Below, piece after piece: positions 51,337 to 59,175 of a stretch of 64,000 bases of DNA; the stretch's first letter is position 1; each line of letters begins with the position of its first letter. This DNA is from JAGVPT01 sp035505655 (lineage in GTDB: Bacteria > Bacteroidota > Ignavibacteria > UBA10030 > UBA8401), in NCBI GenBank assembly GCA_035505655.1, contig DATJQP010000058.1:45407-109406 (forward strand), given 5' to 3'. A program made the translations under genes and the position numbers. The notes under the pieces are model-generated. The model was not told where the DNA came from. It did no database searches and saw nothing but the letters and a program-made list of their open reading frames with translations.

Positions 51337-51383
51337 GGCTTTAGAATGCGTTGTTCCCTCTTCACCAAACCTTGCTCTCGCCA

Positions 51384-53900
51384 ATGAAAGCAGTCATCAT
51401 GTCAGGGGGATTCGGCACACGGTTGCGGCCTCTCACCTGCAATATCCCGAAGCCGATGGTTCCGATGATGAACAAACCGATGATGCAACATATCGTGAGC
51501 CTCCTCAAGGATCACGGCATCAAGGATATCGTCTCCACCCTTTTCTACCAGCCGGAGATCATTACGTCGTACTTCGGGGACGGCAGTCGGTTCGGAGTAA
51601 CGATGCAGTACCGAAAGGCGGAGGCGGACTACGGCACCGCCGGGAGCGTCCGGAACGCCTCCGATTTTCTTGACGAGCGCTTCATCATCATCAGCGGAGA
51701 TGTGCTGACCGATTTCGACCTCACGAAGGCAATCGAGTTCCACGAGAGGAAGAAAGCGAAAGCCACGCTGGTTCTCACCCACTCGAAGAATCCGCTCCAG
51801 TTCGGCGTCGTCATCTCGAACAACGAAGGGAAGATTACGCGCTTTCTGGAGAAGCCGTCGTGGGGAGAAGTCTTCAGCGACACGATCAACACCGGAATCT
51901 ACATCCTCGAGCCTGAAGTCCTCGAGCTCATCCCGTTCCAGCAGGAGTTCGATTTCAGCAAGAATCTCTTCCCTCTCCTTCTCGAGCGCGATGCGGGACT
52001 CTTCGGCTACATTTCAGACGGGTACTGGCGCGACGTTGGGAACCTGAACGAGTACCAGGAGGCTCATCTCGATGCCCTCGACGGTCAGGTTCACGTGGAG
52101 TATGAAGGGACGAAAAGCGGGAGATGCTACACCGGTGAGAACACGAAGATCCTCACCAACCCGGAGAAAATTCAGGGGAACGTGCTGATCGGGAAGGGAT
52201 GCACGATCGGCAAGGACGTGACGCTCATCAAGTCGGTGATCGGGGACGAATGCGTCGTGGAGGATGGTGCGGTGATCCGGAATTCCATCATCTGGTCGAA
52301 GAGCCGGATCGGAAGGTATGCCGAGCTCTCCTCGTGCGTCCTGGGCAACCAAACCTACGTCGGCGATTATGCAAGGATCGAGGACAATGTCTTTGTCGGC
52401 GACAAGTGCCTGGTGGGCAAAGAGAGCAGGCTCGCTTCGAACATCAAATTGTGGCCAGAGAAAGTCGTCGAAGAAGGAGCCGTTCTCACACGGAGTCTCG
52501 TCTGGGAGGACAAATGGCTCCGCGAGCTCTTCAGCGATTCCCGCGTGACCGGGATCTCGAACATCGAGATGAACCCCGAGTTCGGCGCGAAGCTCGGCGC
52601 CGCGTTCGGCGCATTCGTCGGAAAAGGGAAAACGGTACTGACGAGCCGCGATTCCGACAATGTCTCGCGGATGATCAATCGTTCGTTCATGTGCGGGTTG
52701 ATGTCGGCGGGGGTCAACACGAGCGACCTCCGGGCGACCTCCATCCCGATCCTTCGCCACGAGCTTCGGGGCGGAAAGGACGCGGGAGGGATCCATGTCC
52801 GAAAGTCTCCATACGACAAGAACCTTACCGACATCATCTTCTTCGATCACACCGGAAAGGATCTCCCGGCGAGTAAGACAAAGTCGGTCGAGAGACTCTT
52901 TTTCGGGGAGGATTTTCCCCGGGCAAGTTACAAAAACGTCGGGGGGATCAGCTTCCCTGAACGTGCCCAGGAGAGCTACATTGAGGGGTTCCTCTCGAGC
53001 CTGAACACCGAAGCGATTTCCCAGGCCAAGTTCAAGCTTGTCGTCGACTATTCGAACGGCATTGCATCGACGATTTTCCCGAACATTCTCGGGTCTCTCC
53101 AGTGTCAGGTTCTCGCCCTCAATGCCTACCTTGACAGGAAAAGGTTGACGAGGAATTCAGTCGAGTTCGACGCGGCGGTCGTCCAGTTGAGCCACATCGT
53201 CACTTCGCTCGGGTACGATGTCGGGTTCCTCGTCGACGCAGGGGCGGAGCGTATTTTCGTCGTCGACGAGAGCGGCAATTTCATCCAGAATGACAGGCTC
53301 CTGACGCTTGTGACCCACCTCTTCCTCTCGGTGAACCCGAACACCACGAAGATCGCGGTACCGATCACCGCCTCCGCGGAGATCGACATGATCACCCGCG
53401 GGTTCGGCGTCGAGACGTTGAAGACCCGGGACAGCCACCTCGCCCTCATGGAGGCCTCCGCTGCGAAGGACGTACGGTTCATCGGCGGGACAAAAGGAGG
53501 CTTTATTTTCCCGGAATTCCTGTTCGCCAGCGACGGCATGTACAGCGTCGCCAAGATTCTCGAGATGATGGCCGTGACCGGGAAAAGGTTCGGCGCTCTC
53601 GACAAGGAGGTCCCCCGTCTGCATCTTTTGAAGCGAAGCGTCCACTGTCCATGGGAACGCAAAGGAAGAGTCATGCGCTTCATGATGCACGAGACGGAGG
53701 GAATGGAGCGAACGCTTGTGGACGGCATCAAAGTCTTCGTCGACAAAAACTCTCCCTCGACGTCGGTGCTCATGTGGCCGGACAAGGCAAAACCGTTGTT
53801 TCACATTCATGCCGAGTCCGATCGCAAGGAAACGGCGGCGGCTCTTCTTGCCCAGTTCGAGGAAAAGATCCTTGGGTGGAGAGATTCGGACGGCGCGTGA
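51384..53900 (+). CDS. Fused mannose-1-phosphate guanylyltransferase / phosphomannomutase-like protein
   Basis: Bifunctional-type protein of 838 residues. The ATG at 51384 opens MKAVIMSGGFGTRLRPLTC (nucleotidyltransferase signature); VSTLFYQPEII and the DVLTDFDL metal site follow. Residues about 240-370 are left-handed beta-helix repeats (VLIGKGCTIGKDVTLI), then a phosphohexomutase fold (about 380-835; SRDSDNVSRMINRSFMCGLMSAG). In the mutase half the phosphoserine motif TASHNP reads RKSPYD and the metal loop DGDADR reads DAGAER, so mutase activity is doubtful; this degeneration is seen in related fused proteins. Makes GDP-mannose for polysaccharides, by inference. Has a promoter and a terminator of its own. 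Confidence 0.88.
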   Translation: MKAVIMSGGFGTRLRPLTCNIPKPMVPMMNKPMMQHIVSLLKDHGIKDIVSTLFYQPEIITSYFGDGSRFGVTMQYRKAEADYGTAGSVRNASDFLDERFIIISGDVLTDFDLTKAIEFHERKKAKATLVLTHSKNPLQFGVVISNNEGKITRFLEKPSWGEVFSDTINTGIYILEPEVLELIPFQQEFDFSKNLFPLLLERDAGLFGYISDGYWRDVGNLNEYQEAHLDALDGQVHVEYEGTKSGRCYTGENTKILTNPEKIQGNVLIGKGCTIGKDVTLIKSVIGDECVVEDGAVIRNSIIWSKSRIGRYAELSSCVLGNQTYVGDYARIEDNVFVGDKCLVGKESRLASNIKLWPEKVVEEGAVLTRSLVWEDKWLRELFSDSRVTGISNIEMNPEFGAKLGAAFGAFVGKGKTVLTSRDSDNVSRMINRSFMCGLMSAGVNTSDLRATSIPILRHELRGGKDAGGIHVRKSPYDKNLTDIIFFDHTGKDLPASKTKSVERLFFGEDFPRASYKNVGGISFPERAQESYIEGFLSSLNTEAISQAKFKLVVDYSNGIASTIFPNILGSLQCQVLALNAYLDRKRLTRNSVEFDAAVVQLSHIVTSLGYDVGFLVDAGAERIFVVDESGNFIQNDRLLTLVTHLFLSVNPNTTKIAVPITASAEIDMITRGFGVETLKTRDSHLALMEASAAKDVRFIGGTKGGFIFPEFLFASDGMYSVAKILEMMAVTGKRFGALDKEVPRLHLLKRSVHCPWERKGRVMRFMMHETEGMERTLVDGIKVFVDKNSPSTSVLMWPDKAKPLFHIHAESDRKETAAALLAQFEEKILGWRDSDGA

Positions 53901-53924
53901 CAAGAACGCGCGATTCGATGACGC

Positions 53925-53962
53925 AAGGGTACCCCCTGAGCCGAGACGACCGGGGTACCCTT
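53925..53962 (+). terminator. Terminator after the nucleotidyltransferase/phosphomannomutase gene
   Basis: Perfect 11-bp stem AAGGGTACCCC (53925-53935) / GGGGTACCCTT (53952-53962), 16-base loop, then a T-rich stretch (TCTATTTA). Lies 25 bases after the stop. Confidence 0.8.
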
Positions 53963-53966
53963 TCTA

Positions 53967-53995
53967 TTTACATTTCAACCTCAAAACCGTATATT
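53967..53995 (+). promoter_or_regulatory. Promoter of the PTS IIA gene
   Basis: -35 TTTACA (53967-53972), 17-base spacer, -10 TATATT (53990-53995). Leader of about 32 bases to the ATG at 54034, with AGGAGAATG in a Shine-Dalgarno position. Confidence 0.65.
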
Positions 53996-54033
53996 AGCTG
54001 GCACGTTTGACGAACTAGGAGAATGGCTGGAAC

Positions 54034-54504
54034 ATGAAAATCAGCGATATCCTCGACGAATCGTTAGTGAAAACGGATCTCCCCGGGAAGACCAAGGACG
54101 AGGTACTATCGCAGATGGTCGACCTCGTAAGCACATCCAAAAAGGTGATCGACAAAGAGAAGGTGAAGGAAGCGATCTTCGACCGCGAGAAGATCATGTC
54201 GACCGGGGTTGGAAACGGATTCGCCATCCCGCACGGAAAAACCGAGGCCGTCTCGGATATCGTCGCTGCATTCGCCATCACCGCCGAACCGATCGATTAC
54301 CAATCGCTCGACGAGCAACCTGTCCGGCTCGTCTTCCTCCTCGTCGGCAAAGACAGCATGGTGGGACCTCACATCAAGCTCCTCAGCCGCATCTCGCGCC
54401 TGATGAACAAGGAGGAGTTCAGAAAGAAACTTCTCACTTCCGGATCCTCGAAGGAAGTCCTCGAGATTTTCCGCGCCGAAGAGGCGACGTATTTCGACAA
54501 TTGA
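54034..54504 (+). CDS. PTS fructose-type EIIA (PtsN-like) domain protein
   Basis: Stand-alone EIIA of 156 residues with the phosphorylatable histidine in GNGFAIPHGKT (His67). VRLVFLLVGKDSMVGPHIKLLSRISRLM matches the C-terminal half. There is no EIIB/EIIC sugar transporter next to it, so a regulatory PtsN-type role (nitrogen or potassium homeostasis, stress) is more likely than sugar uptake. Monocistronic, with promoter between its upstream terminator and the ATG. Confidence 0.9.
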   Translation: MKISDILDESLVKTDLPGKTKDEVLSQMVDLVSTSKKVIDKEKVKEAIFDREKIMSTGVGNGFAIPHGKTEAVSDIVAAFAITAEPIDYQSLDEQPVRLVFLLVGKDSMVGPHIKLLSRISRLMNKEEFRKKLLTSGSSKEVLEIFRAEEATYFDN

Positions 54505-54638
54505 TACGACCGAGGCTCCCATCATATCCCCCGTCAGATATCCGTCGGGCCTTCGATTTTTGCCGCGACCAGCAGACGCGGTCAGCCTGAGACACTTCCC
54601 CATCCAAGCAACGCTCGCGATCCCTCAAAGGGAGAACC

Positions 54639-55898
54639 ATGGTCTTTAAGTCCATCCGTGGAACGAAGGACATTCTTCCGGGAGAATCGGATCGCTGGCT
54701 TGAAGTCGAGTCGACGGTACGCAGGGTCTTCCGCCGCTTCAACTACAAGGAAATACGGACCCCCCTCTTCGAACAGACCGCACTCTTCTCCCGCAGCATC
54801 GGAGCGCTGACGGACATTGTCGGGAAGGAAATGTACACCTTCACCGACCGGGGCGAGGAGAGTCTGACTCTCCGGCCCGAAGGGACGGCATCGGTCATCC
54901 GCTCATACATCCAGAACAACCTCGGCGAAGCACAGCCACTCGTCAAAGTCTATTATCTCGGGCCCATGTTCCGGCAGGAGCGGCCCCAGGCGGGACGGCT
55001 GCGGCAATTTCACCAATTTGGAGCCGAGGCGATCGGATCGCCCAGACCGGAGACCGACGCGGAGATCATCGCTTTGACGATCCAGATCTACCGTGAACTG
55101 TCGATCACCCGCTACGATCTGAAGATCAATTCGGTCGGGTGCGAGCGCTGCCGCCCCCGGTACAGGGAAGTCCTCACGAGTGAACTCCGGAAGATCGCCG
55201 GGTCGCTTTCACCCGACAGCCAGCGCCGGATCGCCGAGAATCCGATGCGCGTCCTCGACTCAAAGGATGAAAAGGATCAGAGTCTCACGGCCCAGCTCCC
55301 CCTCATCACAGACTACCTGTGCGAGGAATGCCGGAGCCACTTTGAAGGGCTGAAATCGGCCCTCGCCGCTCTCCGGATTCCCTTCCGGATTGACGGCAGG
55401 CTCGTCCGCGGACTCGACTATTACACAAAAACCGCCTTCGAGCTGACAAGTACGGAACTCGGTTCGCAGGATGCCCTTGCCGGCGGCGGCCGATACGACC
55501 TGCTCACGGCCGAGTTGGGAGGGAAACAAACCCCGGCCGTCGGATTCGCCGCAGGGATTGAACGGCTTCTCATGGTTCTCGAAAAGATCAAGGGGGCGGG
55601 GGATACCGGCGGACAACCGGCCCTCTATCTTGCCGCCGCCGACGCCGAGTCGCGTGAATGGGTCCTCGCCCAGACAATGGAACTACGAGGGGAAGGCGTT
55701 TGGGTGGAATCCGACCTGCTCGGGCGAAGCCTGAAAGCGCAAATGCGCGATGCGGACCGACAGGGAGTCCGGGCCGTTCTTGTCGTCGGTCAGAAGGAAC
55801 TTCAATCGGGAAAAGGGAGTCTCAAAAACATGATGAACGGCGAATCGAAAGAGGTTCAACTCTCGGCCCTCCAGCAGCTTTTCGCGAAGGCCCTCTGA
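54639..55898 (+). CDS. hisS: Histidyl-tRNA synthetase
   Basis: Class II HisRS of 419 residues. MVFKSIRGTKDILPGES at the N-terminus, LRPEGTASVIRSYI, motif 2 MFRQERPQAGRLRQFHQFG, the HisA-specific LVRGLDYYTKTAFEL and motif 3 GFAAGIERLLMVL are intact, followed by the anticodon-binding domain. A Shine-Dalgarno AAGGGAGA precedes the ATG. It overlaps the following gene by one base (TGATG). Confidence 0.97.
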   Translation: MVFKSIRGTKDILPGESDRWLEVESTVRRVFRRFNYKEIRTPLFEQTALFSRSIGALTDIVGKEMYTFTDRGEESLTLRPEGTASVIRSYIQNNLGEAQPLVKVYYLGPMFRQERPQAGRLRQFHQFGAEAIGSPRPETDAEIIALTIQIYRELSITRYDLKINSVGCERCRPRYREVLTSELRKIAGSLSPDSQRRIAENPMRVLDSKDEKDQSLTAQLPLITDYLCEECRSHFEGLKSALAALRIPFRIDGRLVRGLDYYTKTAFELTSTELGSQDALAGGGRYDLLTAELGGKQTPAVGFAAGIERLLMVLEKIKGAGDTGGQPALYLAAADAESREWVLAQTMELRGEGVWVESDLLGRSLKAQMRDADRQGVRAVLVVGQKELQSGKGSLKNMMNGESKEVQLSALQQLFAKAL

Positions 55899-56383
55899 TG
55901 GCGAAGAAAAAATATAAGGGAATCGAATACCGGATGCTTATTCTGCCTTTCTACGACGAAACGCTGAAGAAGCACGGGACGGCCTTTCTCATCGAAACGG
56001 TGAAGCAGTTCAGCAACTTCAGCTACGAAATCGTCGTCGAGGAGAGCCGGTCGGAAGGGCACCTCACATGGGCTCTTCACGGTCTCAGAGCGCCCGAGCT
56101 CCTCATGCCCTCGTTCGGAGGAGCCCAATACCGCAAAGTCTATTTCGACTTGAAGGGGACCGTCGGCTTCACGTTGAAAAAGATCGACGGTGAGCTCAAC
56201 GAATTCAAGCTGAAAGTTCTTCCGACCTCCGTCGTGACGAAAGATTTCGCCGGCATCCCGTTCGTCTCAGTCTATACCTCCGAAGCGCTCTTCGAAGAAA
56301 AACGGCCGGAGGAGATGGAGATACCCGTTCACAAGCCCGACATCAAACGCTCGGCGGACCAGTCTCCGAGGCCCAAGAAATAA
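55898..56383 (+). CDS. Conserved hypothetical protein
   Basis: Protein of 161 residues starting at the ATG that overlaps the hisS stop (TGATG). It is soluble with a predicted alpha/beta pattern (YRMLILPFYDETLKKHGTAFLI, FSYEIVVEESRSEGHLTW, GTVGFTLKKIDGELNEFKL) and a Pro/Lys-rich tail. No known motif recognised. The tight coupling with hisS and then lgt suggests co-expression. Function not assigned. Confidence 0.75.
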   Translation: MAKKKYKGIEYRMLILPFYDETLKKHGTAFLIETVKQFSNFSYEIVVEESRSEGHLTWALHGLRAPELLMPSFGGAQYRKVYFDLKGTVGFTLKKIDGELNEFKLKVLPTSVVTKDFAGIPFVSVYTSEALFEEKRPEEMEIPVHKPDIKRSADQSPRPKK

Positions 56384-56385
56384 CA

Positions 56386-57207
56386 ATGTGCCCACGTCTC
56401 TTCTATATCGGACCGTTCCCGGTCTACAGTTTCGGATTGATGCTCGGCATTTCGTTCATCGTCGCGAGCCTGTTGCTGACCAGTGAGCTGAAACGGAAAA
56501 AACTTGACCCGGAACTCGGAAGCACGATCACGCTCATCGCTCTCTTCGGGGGCGTGGCGGGCTCGAAGATTCTCTTCCTTATCGAAGAGTGGCGGTATTT
56601 CCTCAGCGACCCGATCGGCATGGCGTTTTCGCCGGGAGGGCTGACATGGTACGGGGGATTTCTTCTCGTGGCAGTCCTTCTTCTCTATCTCGCGAAGAAA
56701 AAGAAGATTGCCTTCCTGACCATCGCCGACGCAACCTCACCCGGCCTTCTCTGGGCGTACGGCATCGCGCGGATCGGCTGCCACCTCTCCGGCGACGGGG
56801 ACTACGGTTTCCCGACGACGCTCCCCTGGGGAACAAACTATTCGAACGGAACCTATCCTCCGTCTCTCGCCTTACGCGGCTTCCCCGAAATTACGTCGAA
56901 GTTTCCGAACGGGATCGTCCCGGACACCACGCCGTGCCATCCGACGCCGATCTACGAGTTCATCATCTGCACCATCCTCTTTTTTATTCTCTGGAAGAAT
57001 CGGAGGCGCATCATAGGCACGGGACGGATGTTTTTGTGGTACCTCGTCGCCGCGGGATCGGAGCGCTTCGCCATCGAATTCCTCCGACTCAATCCGAGAC
57101 TTCTTCTCGGTCTTTCGGAGGCCCAGCTCATTGCCATCGTCCTCATCGTCTCAGGAATCGTGGGGCTCAGGATTATACCGACGGGGAAAACCGGCGCTTC
57201 CTCATGA
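56386..57207 (+). CDS. lgt: Prolipoprotein diacylglyceryl transferase
   Basis: Lgt of 273 residues, an integral membrane enzyme with seven hydrophobic helices that adds diacylglyceryl to lipobox cysteines. GPFPVYSFGLMLGISFIVA, GLTWYGGF, YGIARIGCHLSGDGDYG and the C-terminal HPTPIYEF are the family blocks; the Lgt signature is of the variant type in which the usual GN is GC. It is expected to act on the lipoproteins seen in this window (for example at 5871, 8723, 44508 and 61512). Overlaps the glutaredoxin-like gene by four bases. Confidence 0.92.
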   Translation: MCPRLFYIGPFPVYSFGLMLGISFIVASLLLTSELKRKKLDPELGSTITLIALFGGVAGSKILFLIEEWRYFLSDPIGMAFSPGGLTWYGGFLLVAVLLLYLAKKKKIAFLTIADATSPGLLWAYGIARIGCHLSGDGDYGFPTTLPWGTNYSNGTYPPSLALRGFPEITSKFPNGIVPDTTPCHPTPIYEFIICTILFFILWKNRRRIIGTGRMFLWYLVAAGSERFAIEFLRLNPRLLLGLSEAQLIAIVLIVSGIVGLRIIPTGKTGASS

Positions 57208-57446
57208 AGATCGTCACGCTCATCTCCAAGGAGGAGTGCCATCTGTGCGACGCAGCGAAGGAGGTTCTTGCGCGAACCCGGCTCGACATTCCTTTTGAGC
57301 TCCGCGAGAAGAAGATCGTTCCAGGCGATGCAGAGTTCGAGCTCTACCGCGAGCGTATCCCGGTCATCCTCATCGACGGAGAATTTGCGTTTCAATTCCG
57401 GGTCCCGGAGAGGGAGCTCCGCGACCGGTTGTTGGGAGCTCGTTAG
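57204..57446 (+). CDS. Glutaredoxin-like protein (DUF836 type)
   Basis: Protein of 80 residues. SKEECHLCDAAKEVL (about residues 8-22) contains the CxxC redox motif, and IPVILIDGEFAFQFRVPERELRDRL gives the cis-proline strand and C-terminal helix of the thioredoxin fold. Overlaps the lgt stop (ATGA). Expected cytosolic thiol-disulfide exchange protein; specific partner unknown. Confidence 0.88.
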   Translation: MKIVTLISKEECHLCDAAKEVLARTRLDIPFELREKKIVPGDAEFELYRERIPVILIDGEFAFQFRVPERELRDRLLGAR

Positions 57447-57458
57447 GGTGAAGTCCAG

Positions 57459-57644
57459 ATGAGAATCGTCGCAAAGACCCTCGAGGCAATCGGCATCGCG
57501 TCCCTCATGATCGGGCTCGTCGACGGCATGATGGGGAGCATGTGGCTCGAGCTCTACCTTCTTATCATCGGCCTTATCGTCTTCTTCGCAGGCTGGGGGA
57601 TCGAAAAGTCGCTCAAAAAGAAGCAGAAAGAGTCGTCGCAGTGA
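57459..57644 (+). CDS. Small two-helix membrane protein
   Basis: Protein of 61 residues with two hydrophobic helices (about 10-22 and 29-47; MWLELYLLIIGLIVFFAGWG) and a basic tail (SLKKKQKESSQ). Starts 12 bases after the glutaredoxin-like gene and overlaps the rlmB start (GTGA). Position in the operon supports translation; function unknown. Confidence 0.65.
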   Translation: MRIVAKTLEAIGIASLMIGLVDGMMGSMWLELYLLIIGLIVFFAGWGIEKSLKKKQKESSQ

Positions 57645-58375
57645 CCATCATCGGCGGAAGAAAGCCAGTCCTCGAGGCCCTGAACTCGGGGGTGCTCATC
57701 GAGAGGATCTACCTCCTTCGGGGTGTTCATGGGGGATCGGTCGACGCCATTCGTCAGCTCGCCCGCTCGAAAAATGTCCTCGTCACGGAGGCCGAGAAAG
57801 CGTCATTCGACAAGCTCTCGCACGGGACAAACTCTCAGGGTGTGGTGGCCCTTGTCGGTGAAAAGGAGTACATCGAGATCGACGACCTTCTTGCGATCCC
57901 CTCCGGAAAGAACGAGAAGGCCTTCTTCCTCGTCTTCGACGAAATCGAGGACCCTCACAATCTCGGCGCGCTGATCCGCACGGCGGTCTGTTTCGGCGCC
58001 CACGGGGGAATCATTCCAAAGCACCACGCGTCGCCGGTCAACGAGACGGTCTCGAAAGCATCGGCGGGAGCCAGCGCCCGCTTCCCACTCGCGAAGGTCA
58101 CGAACATCGTCGCGGCGGTCGAAGAACTGAAAAAACACGGGATCTGGGTCGTCGGCACCGACGCGGAATCCACGAAGAACTTCACCGACATCGACTACAC
58201 GCTCCCGGTCGCCATCGTCATGGGGAATGAAGGGAAAGGGATACGAAGACTCGTGAAGGAGAAATGCGATTTTGTCGTTTCGATTCCGATGAGCGGCGCG
58301 TTCGAGTCGCTCAATGTGTCGGTCGCTGGGGGCCTGATAATGCATGAAGTCTACCGGAAACGCATGAAGACGTGA
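57641..58375 (+). CDS. rlmB: 23S rRNA 2'-O-ribose methyltransferase (RlmB, SPOUT family)
   Basis: SPOUT RNA methyltransferase of 244 residues, the usual length for RlmB. The start is a GTG at 57641 whose TGA overlaps the preceding stop; the frame continues upstream but without family similarity. N-terminal substrate-binding domain (IIGGRKPVLEALNSG), then the knotted SAM domain: FDEIEDPHNLGALIRTA, GGIIPKHHASPVNETVSKASAGA, IVMGNEGKGIRRLVKEKCDFVVSIPMSG, SLNVSVAGGLIMHEV. Target is expected to be G2251 of 23S rRNA. Confidence 0.94.
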   Translation: MTIIGGRKPVLEALNSGVLIERIYLLRGVHGGSVDAIRQLARSKNVLVTEAEKASFDKLSHGTNSQGVVALVGEKEYIEIDDLLAIPSGKNEKAFFLVFDEIEDPHNLGALIRTAVCFGAHGGIIPKHHASPVNETVSKASAGASARFPLAKVTNIVAAVEELKKHGIWVVGTDAESTKNFTDIDYTLPVAIVMGNEGKGIRRLVKEKCDFVVSIPMSGAFESLNVSVAGGLIMHEVYRKRMKT

Positions 58376-58443
58376 TGATGAGGCCCCATCGTTCGGAGTC
58401 GATCGGACACCACGATTGACCACTACCATCGAAGGAGGATGTC

Positions 58444-58872
58444 ATGTTCATACTCCTGCTCCTTGTCAACCTGCTCGTCGCACTCTCCGTCTGCTACCTC
58501 ATAGCCCGGATTTTCAGGAAACCCGTCCAAAAGATTCTTGAAAGGCTCGTCGGCGAAGAGATCTACACCGCCTGGAGCAACTATCTTATCTTCGCCGTCT
58601 ATGTTGTAGGAATTTCGAGCGGCGTGCGCCTGTGGGATCTTGGGAAATACATTGAACCTGGCTCGGCGGGTGCTCCTCCAATGCAGCTCAATGCGGACCG
58701 GTGGGTCCTGGAGGTCTACCGGACAATCGTCGGCGCCCTGGAAGGGGACGCCTGGATGCTCCTCGTCTTCTTCATTTTCGCACTCATGGCCTTTGTCATC
58801 GTAAAGGGTCTCGAGCTGCGGAGACAGCCCGTCCCATCCCCGGAAGCTCCCAAAAAGAAGGGGAAGCCCTAA
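58444..58872 (+). CDS. Hypothetical three-helix membrane protein
   Basis: Protein of 142 residues with hydrophobic helices near 1-22, 47-62 and 103-122, an intervening soluble segment (LGKYIEPGSAGAPPMQLNAD) and a Pro/Lys tail. A perfect AAGGAGGATG Shine-Dalgarno precedes the ATG. It is 68 bases after rlmB. No domain recognised. Expression is probable; function unknown. Confidence 0.75.
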   Translation: MFILLLLVNLLVALSVCYLIARIFRKPVQKILERLVGEEIYTAWSNYLIFAVYVVGISSGVRLWDLGKYIEPGSAGAPPMQLNADRWVLEVYRTIVGALEGDAWMLLVFFIFALMAFVIVKGLELRRQPVPSPEAPKKKGKP

Positions 58873-59175
58873 CAGGGTCAGAGAACGGGGGGAACCGACG
58901 AAACCGCGCGGGTGTTTTTGAGTCCAAGGGGGACGGAGGTCTTCAGCATCCTGTGGGGTTCGCAGGCCTTCGGACGGAATATTCCGCGTGTCTCGGGTGT
59001 CTATGTTAAGGAGGGCGTTCATCGCCCGCCCCTCGGTGACTTCCCCCTCTTCTTCACGGCGAAAGGAATCACGGACTCGACCTGAATTGATACTGGCTTC
59101 CGTCGCGTAACAAACACATTCATCGAGATCCAGGTGGTTTCTTTCCAGACTTCTTGCTCCTCCTTCGTAAGGTCG
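58873..59175. other. Intergenic region before the TonB receptor
   Basis: No convincing gene, promoter or terminator was found. A short minus-strand frame (59019-59207) overlaps the receptor start and is not supported. A GTG at 59134 opens the receptor's frame but is less likely than the GTG at 59176. Confidence 0.45.

Larger units (their letters stand above)
50912..51383. other. Divergent intergenic region with two promoters
   Basis: Non-coding stretch between two oppositely oriented genes. It contains a minus-strand promoter (50951-50979) and a plus-strand promoter (51308-51336). The middle (51000-51290) shows no coding frame, tRNA or obvious hairpin terminator; it is GC-rich with several short repeats of CCGG. 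Confidence 0.6.
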
